From DASWRT01 sp036403035 (GTDB lineage: Bacteria > Pseudomonadota > Alphaproteobacteria > ATCC43930 > CGMCC-115725): 6,453 bases of DNA. A program made the translations under genes and the position numbers. Under the pieces are notes generated by a model that did not search any database, had not been told where the DNA came from, and worked only from the letters and a program-made list of their open reading frames with translations. Positions 1-4,696 of this stretch are shown here, one piece after another. The DNA lies in assembly GCA_036403035.1 (NCBI GenBank), contig DASWRT010000480.1, forward strand, positions 1 to 6,453, in the 5' to 3' direction. The number at the start of each line of letters is the position of its first letter. Position 1 is the stretch's first letter.

Positions 1-1
1 C

Positions 2-514
2 GCCGTGAGCCTGCGCGACCTCGGGCCGGCGATGGCGCCGCTCAACGCCTTCCTGACGATCATGGGGATCGAGACGCTGGCGCTGCGCATGGAGCGGCAC
101 GTCGCCAATGCGCAGAAGGTGGCGGAGTTCCTGGAGGCGCACCCGGCGGTGAGCTGGGTCAACTATGCCGGGCTGCCGTCGAACCGCTACCACGCGCTCG
201 CCAAGAAGTACCTGCCGAAAGGGCCGGGCTCGGTCTTCACCTTCGGCCTCAAGGGCGGCTACGAGGCGGGCGTCAAGCTGGTCGAGGGCTGCGAACTGCT
301 GTCGCACGTCGCGAACCTCGGCGACACGCGGTCGCTGATCCTGCACCCGGCCTCGACGACGCACCGCCAGCTCACCGAAGCGCAGCAGATCGCGGCGGGC
401 GCCGGCCCCGACGTGGTCCGGCTCTCGATTGGGCTGGAGAGCATCGGCGACATTATCGCCGACCTCGACCGCGCGCTCAGCGCGGCGACGCCGCGGCGAG
501 CGGCGGCGGAGTAA
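2..514 (+). CDS. O-acetylhomoserine sulfhydrylase-type PLP enzyme, C-terminal part
   Basis: This is the C-terminal ~170 residues of a Cys/Met-metabolism PLP-dependent enzyme. The reading frame is open to the left edge, so the true start lies outside the window. Visible family features are GPAMAPLNAFLTIMGIETLALRMERH near the start, VSWVNYAGLPSN, GPGSVFTFGLKGG, the SHVANLGDTRSLILHPASTTH block (phosphate- and carboxylate-contacting region) and the closing VRLSIGLESIGDIIADLDRAL. This combination is typical of O-acetylhomoserine (thiol)-lyase, which makes homocysteine from O-acetylhomoserine and sulfide in cytoplasmic methionine synthesis. The full family is about 430 residues long, and the PLP-binding lysine would lie upstream of the window. 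The last ~12 residues are alanine/arginine-rich and not conserved. O-succinylhomoserine sulfhydrylase or cystathionine gamma-synthase are less likely alternatives, so no gene symbol (metY or metZ) is assigned. The stop is TAA at 512-514. Confidence 0.9.
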   Translation, partial: AVSLRDLGPAMAPLNAFLTIMGIETLALRMERHVANAQKVAEFLEAHPAVSWVNYAGLPSNRYHALAKKYLPKGPGSVFTFGLKGGYEAGVKLVEGCELLSHVANLGDTRSLILHPASTTHRQLTEAQQIAAGAGPDVVRLSIGLESIGDIIADLDRALSAATPRRAAAE

Positions 515-558
515 AAGGCAGCGCGCCGCGGATACTCACGTTATCGGTCGACGCGTAG

Positions 559-668
559 TAAAATAAAAACATCCGAACCACCAATACACCAAGAAGGTTT
601 TTGAGCGCGCAGGGCTCTTCAATCTTCTTGGTGTCTTTGTGTCTTGGTGGTTCAAACGTTTTTCTTGT
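559..668. terminator. Probable bidirectional terminator between convergent genes
   Basis: The inverted repeat at 575-653 can fold into a stem of about 22 pairs. It is followed on the minus strand by a T-rich run (complement of 560-570, TTTTTATTTT) and on the plus strand by GTTTTTCTT at about 658-666. It sits between the sulfhydrylase gene, which stops at 514 on the + strand, and the VOC gene, which stops at 702 on the - strand. A two-way intrinsic terminator would be expected there. The 8-base bulge and the long loop make it imperfect. Termination is inferred from structure and position. Confidence 0.6.
575..653. repeat. Long inverted repeat with 8-base periodic arms
   Basis: The left arm (575-596) and right arm (624-653) are reverse complements. 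The exception is that the right arm carries one extra 8-base block and there is a single G/T difference. Read on the minus strand, the right arm is built from ACCACCAA, GACACAAA and GACACCAA, then GAAG. The left arm lacks one of these octamers. The 27-base interior has its own short GAGC/GCTC stem (603-606 with 614-617). The segment is more A/T-rich than its surroundings and is non-coding. From memory, similar 'ACCACCAAGACACAAAGACACCAAGAAG' strings recur in intergenic regions of many unrelated bacterial genomes and are often mis-annotated as small proteins. That origin was not checked here. Confidence 0.8.
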
Positions 669-701
669 CGGCGACGACATGCGACTTCGATGGGATGGGT
701 G

Positions 702-1118
702 CTATCCTGCGCCGTCCTCGTTCGAGATCTCGATCAGGTTGCCGTCGGGGTCGCGGAGATAGATCGAGAGCAGCGGGCCGGTCGCGCCGGTCCGCGGCAC
801 CGGTCCTTCCTCGATCGTGATGCCGCCGAGCGACTCGATATGCCGCCGCACCGCGTCGAGCGGCGTCGCGGTGATGAAGCACAGATCGGCCGAGCCGGGC
901 GTCGCGATGCGCGCCTTCGGCTCGAACTCCCGGCCGGCCAAATGGAGGTTGATTTTCTGCCGGCCGAAGCCGAGCGCGGTCCGCTCGCCGCCGCCGGCTG
1001 CGAACGTCACGCGGCGCATGCCCAGCGCCCGCTCGTAGAAGGCGCAGGCCGCGTCGATGTCGCGAACCGTCAGGACGAGGTGATCGAGCCGGTCGATCAC
1101 CACCGGGCTTCCGGTCAC
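702..1118 (-). CDS. VOC/glyoxalase-fold protein (GLOD5-like)
   Basis: This 138-residue protein is a single vicinal-oxygen-chelate (glyoxalase/bleomycin-resistance) unit with two beta-alpha-beta-beta-beta modules. Visible motifs are IDRLDHLVLTVRD (residues 8-20, with His13 as likely metal ligand), ACAFYERALGM, FGRQKINLHLAG (His59), a GSADLCFIT strand, EEGPVPRTGATGP and the terminal IYLRDPDGNLIEI (Glu130 as likely metal ligand). The motif order resembles the GLOD5/lactoylglutathione-lyase-like branch, whose members are metal-dependent lyases or dioxygenase relatives. The substrate cannot be read from sequence. The start is GTG at 1118 because AGGAG (1130-1126) sits 7 bases upstream and overlaps the TGA of the preceding transporter gene. 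An alternative GTG lies five codons in. The 11-base gap to the transporter gene implies co-transcription and probably translational coupling. Confidence 0.9.
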   Translation of the reverse strand: MTGSPVVIDRLDHLVLTVRDIDAACAFYERALGMRRVTFAAGGGERTALGFGRQKINLHLAGREFEPKARIATPGSADLCFITATPLDAVRRHIESLGGITIEEGPVPRTGATGPLLSIYLRDPDGNLIEISNEDGAG

Positions 1119-1125
1119 GGCGCTG

Positions 1126-1130
1126 CTCCT
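1126..1130 (-). promoter_or_regulatory. Ribosome binding site of the VOC gene
   Basis: AGGAG on the minus strand overlaps the last base of the transporter stop codon and lies 7 bases before the GTG at 1118. It decides the start of the VOC gene and suggests translational coupling to the gene before it. Confidence 0.7.
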
Positions 1131-2344
1131 CACTCTGCGGGCTGCACGACGGCGTCGGTGGCGGCGGCGCGGCGGCTCGCTTCGCGCGGCAGGAAGATCG
1201 CCGCGGCGACGATCGCGGTCGCGACCGCGGCGAGCACGGCGAAGAGCCAGAAGAAGCTGCCGGTACCGTCGTGGACGAAGCCGACGAGCGGGACCGCGGC
1301 GCTGCTGACACCGAGCGCGAGGACGAATTTCGCGCCGTAGGCGGTGGCGCGCCACTTCGCCGGCGTATAGCGGGCGAGCAGGCTGTTCTCCGCGGGAGTC
1401 GCGCAGATCCCGGCGAGCTGGATCGCGGTGACCAGCACGAGGAGCGGCACGTTGCCGGTCCCGGCGGTCAGCACGAAGAGCGGGACCTGCACGAGCCACG
1501 CGACGACGTAGACCCACTTCAGCGGGAAGCGGTCGGCGCACCAGCCGCCGACGACCTGACTGGCGCCGGTGATGACGTAGACGAGCGTGACGAAACCGCC
1601 GACCCCGAACGTGGTGCCGTCGGTCAGGTCGGTGAGGCGCTCCTGGAACAGCTTCGGCATCGCGACGGTCATCGCCTGTGCGATCAGGCCGGAGCCGAGC
1701 ATCGTGACCGACAGCACGAGGAAGGCGCGCACCACGTCGGCGCGGGAGGCGTCCGGCTCCGGCCGACGGTCGACCGTCGCGGCGACCACCGTGCCGCGGC
1801 GAACGCAGAGCAGCAGCGCCACGCCGGTCAGCGCGCAGAGCACGCCGGGCACGATGAACGCTGCACGCCAGCTCACGAGATCGGTGAGCCCGCCGGCGAC
1901 GAACGCCGCGCCGCCCAGGCCGATGCTGCCGAAGATGCCGTTCACCCCGAGCGCCTTGCCGCGGTTCTCGGCGTTGCGCACGAGCCAGGCGAGGCCGACG
2001 GGGTGGTAGATCGAGCCGAACAGGCCGACCAGACCGAGCCCGGCGGCGATGCCGAGCGGGCCGGTCGCGAACCCGGTCAGGATCGAGGCGCCGCCCATCC
2101 CGACGAAGAAGAGCACCATCATGTGCTCCGCGCTCCAGCGGTCGCCGAGCCAGCCGGCCGGCAGCGCCGCCGCGCCGAACAGTACGAGGCCGGGCAGCGA
2201 GAGCTGGAGCAGTTCGCCGTAGGTCAGGCCGTACCGCCCTTCGAGCGCCAACACGACGGTCGGGTAGAGCATCATCAGCAGATGCGAGAAGAGATGGCCG
2301 ACGCTGGAAAAGAACAGCGAAAGCCGTGCCGATTGCGCGCTCAT
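1130..2344 (-). CDS. MFS transporter
   Basis: This 404-residue integral inner-membrane protein has the hydrophobic pattern of the major facilitator superfamily, about 12 membrane segments. The first segment spans about residues 8-34. A motif-A-like loop, GWLGDRW (64-70), follows the second segment. The third and fourth segments carry a GLVGLFGSIYHPVG stretch and a RNAENRGKALGVNG loop. A hydrophilic central loop contains TVVAATVDRRPEPDASRAD. The SIYHPVG stretch recalls the Fsr-like (fosmidomycin-resistance) and related drug/small-molecule branch, but the substrate is unknown. ATG at 2344 is chosen because the in-frame extension up to 2473 is hydrophilic, cysteine-rich and unlike an MFS N-terminus. 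The Shine-Dalgarno there (GGGGTGG just before the ATG) is only fair. The gene leads the operon with the downstream VOC gene. Export or import of a toxic metabolite that the VOC enzyme modifies is a plausible but unproven pairing. Confidence 0.93.
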   Translation of the reverse strand: MSAQSARLSLFFSSVGHLFSHLLMMLYPTVVLALEGRYGLTYGELLQLSLPGLVLFGAAALPAGWLGDRWSAEHMMVLFFVGMGGASILTGFATGPLGIAAGLGLVGLFGSIYHPVGLAWLVRNAENRGKALGVNGIFGSIGLGGAAFVAGGLTDLVSWRAAFIVPGVLCALTGVALLLCVRRGTVVAATVDRRPEPDASRADVVRAFLVLSVTMLGSGLIAQAMTVAMPKLFQERLTDLTDGTTFGVGGFVTLVYVITGASQVVGGWCADRFPLKWVYVVAWLVQVPLFVLTAGTGNVPLLVLVTAIQLAGICATPAENSLLARYTPAKWRATAYGAKFVLALGVSSAAVPLVGFVHDGTGSFFWLFAVLAAVATAIVAAAIFLPREASRRAAATDAVVQPAE

Positions 2345-2397
2345 GCCACCCCGTACGCCGCACTGAAAACGGCTCTCAAGGTCGCACGCATCGGCCG

Positions 2398-2417
2398 TCC
2401 CTGCAACGTTACAGGGA
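2398..2417. promoter_or_regulatory. 20-bp palindrome, candidate operator upstream of the MFS gene
   Basis: TCCCTGCAACGTTACAGGGA pairs with itself at nine of ten positions; the exception is C2404 with A2411. Its near edge is 53 bases upstream of the transporter ATG, where a dimeric regulator would be expected to bind. Size and symmetry would suit a MerR-, TetR- or GntR-type dimer. I cannot match it to a specific regulator, and no regulator gene is adjacent. Confidence 0.45.
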
Positions 2418-2446
2418 TGCTCACCTGCGCACCGCCCGCAGGCCGG

Positions 2447-2465
2447 CGATGCGCTCGACGCATCG
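2447..2465. repeat. Hairpin between two minus-strand genes
   Basis: CGATGCG and CGCATCG form a perfect 7-bp stem around a 5-base loop. The hairpin lies 47 bases past the stop of the 109-residue gene (2512). It could stabilise or end that transcript, but on the minus strand it lacks a T-run, so it is not a convincing intrinsic terminator. The short TTT run is on the plus-strand side, where no gene ends. Confidence 0.35.
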
Positions 2466-2511
2466 TTTCGCACGTCCGCCGTCAGGAAATCAGCCGGTTA
2501 CGCGACGGGTC

Positions 2512-2841
2512 TTAGGCGTGGAGGTCGGTTACGAGTCCCGTCTTCTTTTCCGTGTTCCGCTGGATCGAGTCTTTGATTTCCTTCTGAATCTCATCCTCGA
2601 TCGCCTTGCGCTTCTCCGGGCTCATGGCCTTCAGATCGTCTTCGGTGAGTCCGTGCGCTCTGAGATAGGCATCCCGAATCCTTTCGGCTGGAGACATTCT
2701 TGCGAACTTCAGGAAGTCGTTCTTGACCTGATCGCTCGCAGCCGATGCATTTTGGCCGGAGGGCTGAGTGGGCGATGCCGGTCTTTGGAATGCATACCCC
2801 GCCACCCCCGCAGCGGAAGTCCCGATCGCCGTGATCGACAT
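2512..2841 (-). CDS. Small helical protein of unknown function, probably sigma-54-controlled
   Basis: The product is 109 residues. The N-terminal ~35 residues are small, Ser/Ala/Pro-rich and probably disordered (MSITAIGTSAAG, then RPASPTQPSGQNASAASDQ). The rest is charged and helical: VKNDFLKFARMSPAERIRDAYLRA, then HGLTEDDLKAMSPEKRKAIEDEIQKEIKDSIQ. It contains two 'MSP-E' helix caps. I recognise this pattern as a recurrent hypothetical family of rhizobial and related alphaproteobacteria but know of no function. It has no signal peptide, membrane segment or catalytic motif. The ATG at 2841 is supported by GGAGG at 2848-2852, six bases upstream. The frame stays open upstream to an ATG-type start at 2964, but that extension is arginine/histidine-rich, covers the predicted promoter and is rejected. 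A sigma-54-type promoter lies at 2943-2957, giving a predicted 5' leader of about 90 bases. Confidence 0.8.
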   Translation of the reverse strand: MSITAIGTSAAGVAGYAFQRPASPTQPSGQNASAASDQVKNDFLKFARMSPAERIRDAYLRAHGLTEDDLKAMSPEKRKAIEDEIQKEIKDSIQRNTEKKTGLVTDLHA

Positions 2842-2847
2842 GTCCAG

Positions 2848-2852
2848 CCTCC
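2848..2852 (-). promoter_or_regulatory. Shine-Dalgarno of the 109-residue gene
   Basis: GGAGG lies six bases before ATG 2841 on the minus strand. It fixes the start over the longer in-frame alternative. Confidence 0.75.
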
Positions 2853-2942
2853 AGTGTCGCGTGCGGTCCCGCAGGTGACGGTGGTCCAGGGGCGCGATTC
2901 CCGAGACCCTGCCGCCGCGCGGAGATACGCACCTGGGGAGCC

Positions 2943-2957
2943 GCAACTGATGTGCCA
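2943..2957 (-). promoter_or_regulatory. Sigma-54 (RpoN) promoter, -24/-12 type
   Basis: The minus strand reads TGGCACATCAGTTGC, an exact match to the invariant parts of the sigma-54 consensus (TGGCAC-N5-TTGC) with correct spacing between the GG and GC elements. Transcription would begin near 2931, about 90 bases before ATG 2841. Sigma-54 promoters need an ATP-dependent enhancer-binding protein. A 6-bp dyad at 3028-3041 falls about 97-110 bases upstream of the predicted start, a usual distance for such a site. Match and spacing are seen directly; function is inferred. Confidence 0.72.
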
Positions 2958-3027
2958 GAGGCAAGATCCTGATTTTGCGCGGAAATCGCAGTCCGGATCG
3001 CCTCGCTGAACCCGCTGGCCGGCAAGA

Positions 3028-3041
3028 TCTTCCTGGGAAGA
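3028..3041. repeat. Short dyad downstream of cutA, upstream of the sigma-54 promoter
   Basis: TCTTCCTGGGAAGA is a 6-bp stem around two bases. It lies inside a wider pair, GCAAGA (3022-3027) and TCTTGC (3058-3063). It could be an activator site for the sigma-54 promoter at 2943-2957, or a weak hairpin at the end of the cutA transcript. No T-run follows on the minus strand. Confidence 0.3.
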
Positions 3042-3062
3042 ATCTGCCTGTGTCGCGTCTTG

Positions 3063-3380
3063 CTAATCAGCGACTTCGCCTGCGATCCAATCGAGAAATG
3101 CAGGGTTGCCGCCGCGGATCGGCAGCGCGACGATGCAGGGCAGATCGTAGGGGTGGAGCGCCCGGACGCGGGCGGTCAGGGCGTCCAGCCTGTCCTCGGT
3201 GGTCTTGAGGATCAGCACCGTCTCGGAATCCTGGCGCACTTCCCCTTCCCACCGGTAGATCGAGGTCATTCCGGGGATCACGTTGGCGCAGGCCGCGAGC
3301 CGTTCGCCGACGATCGCGGCGCCGATCGACGTCGCATCCTCCGGCGTCGCGGCGGTAATGTAGACGAGGATCGCGGCCAT
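3063..3380 (-). CDS. cutA: CutA divalent-cation tolerance protein
   Basis: The 105-residue product covers the whole CutA1 family, which is normally 105-115 residues. Hallmarks are ILVYITAATPEDATSIGAAIVGERLAACANVIPGMTSIYRWEGEV (split by strand/helix; Cys31 and the Trp-Glu-Gly-Glu turn at 44-47), then ILKTTEDRLDALTARVRALHPYDLP and IVALPIRGGNPAFLDWI. The HPYDLP block (76-81) and the final hydrophobic/aromatic helix are conserved. CutA forms a ferredoxin-like trimer related to PII. It was first linked to copper tolerance in E. coli, but its biochemical role is unsettled. AAGGAG at 3389-3394, eight bases upstream, supports ATG 3380. It is divergent from the + strand gene at 3472, so their promoters must share the 91-base gap. 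Confidence 0.95.
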   Translation of the reverse strand: MAAILVYITAATPEDATSIGAAIVGERLAACANVIPGMTSIYRWEGEVRQDSETVLILKTTEDRLDALTARVRALHPYDLPCIVALPIRGGNPAFLDWIAGEVAD

Positions 3381-3471
3381 CGCGTTCTCTCCTTCCGGTT
3401 GAGCGGCAGCGTTGCCAGGAGCGCGGTGCGGTCGCTACGATGGCGCCGCGCTCTTTTCGGGACGACACAAG

Positions 3472-3750
3472 ATGGACGACCTGTCGCCGCTCGCCAACAC
3501 CACAGCCGAGATTTCCGCTTCGGAGCCGACGCTCGCCGAGCGTGCGTGGCTGCGCCGCGGCCTCGCTCAGCCGGGGGGCAAGCTGCCGCTCTTCGACGAG
3601 AACGGCCAGAACGTCGACGCTGCGCTGGTCCGCGCCTGCATCGAACGCGGCTGGGCCGAGCCCTGGTTCTCGAACCCGCTGAAGCCGGACTGGCTCGTCT
3701 GCAAGCTGACCGATGCCGGGCGGAGCGCCGTGGCGGCGACGGAAGGTTGA
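3472..3750 (+). CDS. Small conserved protein, possible winged-helix fold
   Basis: The product is 92 residues with a variable first ~18. The core LAERAWLRRGLAQPGGKLPLFDENGQNV is followed by a helix LVRACIERGWAEPW and a strand pair ending WLVCKLTDAGRSAV. The LTDAGR ending after a strand-turn-strand is typical of the wing and last helix of winged-helix (MarR/PadR-like) folds, so DNA binding is possible but not shown. There is no recognisable N-terminal helix-turn-helix in full. I know similar sequences as hypothetical proteins of Hyphomicrobiales. ATG 3472 is preferred over an upstream in-frame TTG at 3412 because the extension is not protein-like and would run into the cutA promoter region. GGGA at 3459-3462 is a weak ribosome binding site. 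Confidence 0.75.
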   Translation: MDDLSPLANTTAEISASEPTLAERAWLRRGLAQPGGKLPLFDENGQNVDAALVRACIERGWAEPWFSNPLKPDWLVCKLTDAGRSAVAATEG

Positions 3751-3820
3751 GAGCGCCGACCATATCGGCTGTGGTCTGCGCTACGACGCGGTCCGCCCGG
3801 TTCCCGGTTGCAGCGCCGCC

Positions 3821-3851
3821 ATAAACGAAAGCGGCGCCCGAAGGCGCCGCT
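3821..3851 (-). terminator. Intrinsic terminator of the PEP-CTERM gene
   Basis: On the minus strand AGCGGCGCC, TTCG, GGCGCCGCT forms a perfect 9-bp stem (3851-3843 with 3838-3830) closed by a C(UUCG)G tetraloop. TTTCGTTTAT follows. It lies 26 bases past the stop of the gene at 3877. On the plus strand it is followed only by CTCGTCTCGTCTTT, so it could also act weakly on the + strand gene ending at 3750. Confidence 0.85.
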
Positions 3852-3876
3852 CGTCTCGTCTTTCCGGTAATCCTTT

Positions 3877-4512
3877 CTACGCAGCCTTGCGGCGGCGAAC
3901 CACGCCGAGGCCGAGAAGGCCGGCGCCGAGCAGCGCCAGCGACGCCGGCTCCGGAATGGGCGACGAGCTGTAGGCGAGATCGTCGACCTCGAACGCGAAC
4001 TGGGAGCTGCTGAGCACCACCTTGTCGTACGGCGCGGTGAAGAAGACGTTCACGTAGTAGGTGCCGTTGTAACCCTGGTCGCCGGTCGCGTTGCCGATCT
4101 GCGAGCCGGTGAGGCTGCCGACCAAGTTGCCGCCCTTATAGAAGGACAGCGTGTTGTAGGTATCGACCGAGCCCCAGCGGATGCCGAAATAGTACTGCAG
4201 GGAATTGAACTTAACATCCACCGCCCCGATGCCGGTGGTGAGGTACTTGGTCGTGTCGGGCCCGCCAAGCAGGTACGGCGCCGCATACTGTCCGGACGAT
4301 GACCCCTGGACGATGCCGGCCGGACCGCTCAGCGTGCTGAAGGTCAGCGGATTCGGCGGCTGCACCGTGTCGAAGTCGATCACGGTGACGCTCGGCACGC
4401 TCGGCGCACCGCCGAGCTGCGAGTTGTAGGTGAAAGGAGCGGCCTGCGCAGCGGCAGCCAGCGAGACCGAGGCTATACCGGCGAGCAAAGCCGCCTTCAG
4501 CGAAATGTTCAT
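3877..4512 (-). CDS. PEP-CTERM (exosortase-sorted) surface/secreted protein
   Basis: The product is 211 residues. A Sec signal peptide (1-24, MNISLKAALLAGIASVSLAAAAQA) ends at a likely AQA/A site. The mature part is Gly/Ser/Thr/Asn/Tyr-rich, beta-type and almost free of cysteine. It includes VIDFDTVQPPNPLTFSTLSG, a KFNSLQYYFGIRWGSVDTYN block and a VVLSSSQFAFEVDDLAY strand. The C-terminal sorting signal has PEP at 187-189, a hydrophobic helix SLALLGAGLLGLGVV and the RRRK cluster at 206-209. Exosortase (EpsH/XrtA-type) recognises this tripartite tail, usually in bacteria that make exopolysaccharide. The body resembles what I recall as the Npun_F0296-type exosortase-dependent family; this is uncertain. 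TTAAGG (4527-4522) serves ATG 4512. A sigma-54 promoter at 4554-4568 and a strong terminator bracket the gene, so it is probably monocistronic. No exosortase gene is in the window. Confidence 0.92.
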   Translation of the reverse strand: MNISLKAALLAGIASVSLAAAAQAAPFTYNSQLGGAPSVPSVTVIDFDTVQPPNPLTFSTLSGPAGIVQGSSSGQYAAPYLLGGPDTTKYLTTGIGAVDVKFNSLQYYFGIRWGSVDTYNTLSFYKGGNLVGSLTGSQIGNATGDQGYNGTYYVNVFFTAPYDKVVLSSSQFAFEVDDLAYSSSPIPEPASLALLGAGLLGLGVVRRRKAA

Positions 4513-4553
4513 GCTTTCAAACCTTAACTCAGATCATCGATGCCTCCTTAAAC

Positions 4554-4568
4554 GCAAGGCCTGTGCCA
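4554..4568 (-). promoter_or_regulatory. Sigma-54 (RpoN) promoter of the PEP-CTERM gene
   Basis: The minus strand reads TGGCACAGGCCTTGC, matching TGGCAC-N5-TTGC with correct spacing. The predicted start is near 4542, giving a leader of about 30 bases with the AAGG ribosome site at 4525-4522. The upstream flank is strongly A/T-rich (about 4570-4635), as expected for a bendable activator/IHF region in an otherwise GC-rich genome. Regulation by a PrsR-type enhancer-binding protein is inferred from knowledge of PEP-CTERM systems. Confidence 0.78.
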
Positions 4569-4591
4569 GAGATTTAAGTGTTTGTTTATAA

Positions 4592-4632
4592 AAATTTTTC
4601 TTGGTTAACACCGATGGGGTTGTAAGAAATTT
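4592..4632. repeat. A/T-rich imperfect dyad upstream of the sigma-54 promoter
   Basis: AAATTTTTCTT (4592-4602) and AAGAAATTT (4624-4632) are inverted relative to each other, with two extra T in the left arm. Between them lies a GTTAAC-centred segment. The dyad lies about 50-90 bases upstream of the predicted start. It may be an activator or IHF site, or simply A/T-rich spacer. Confidence 0.3.
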
Positions 4633-4696
4633 CGACGCCAAAAGCGTTAATGAGGGCGGTTGCGCACGACATTGACGGCCGTGCCGTGCTGCGGCC

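Noticed and set aside
477..680. Minus-strand reading frame across the 515-701 gap (67 codons)
   Set aside because: Its sequence is the translation of the octamer inverted repeat plus the end of the sulfhydrylase gene on the opposite strand. Proteins of the 'PRHKDTKK' and 'LGVLVVR' type look like repeat-derived artefacts.
702..2363. Long minus-strand frame of 553 codons running through the MFS gene into the VOC gene
   Set aside because: The VOC part is real, but the region over the MFS gene is an arginine-rich shadow of the transporter's true frame. It is not an MFS-VOC fusion.
1271..2515. Plus-strand frame of 414 codons opposite the MFS gene
   Set aside because: It is Asp/Glu/Arg/His-rich low-complexity translation typical of the complement of a GC-rich membrane-protein gene, with no domain.
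3402..3420. TGGCAACGCTGCCGC on the minus strand upstream of cutA as a sigma-54 promoter
   Set aside because: The -12 element reads CCGC instead of TTGC and the -24 element has one mismatch.
3060..3824. Plus-strand frame of 254 codons opposite cutA and across the 3472-3750 gene
   Set aside because: It overlaps two well-supported genes and has no recognisable fold. It is a GC-driven open frame.
4664..4689. GCACG/CGTGC hairpin after the B3/B4 gene as a terminator
   Set aside because: It has only five outer pairs with a long interior and no T-run directly after it on the minus strand.
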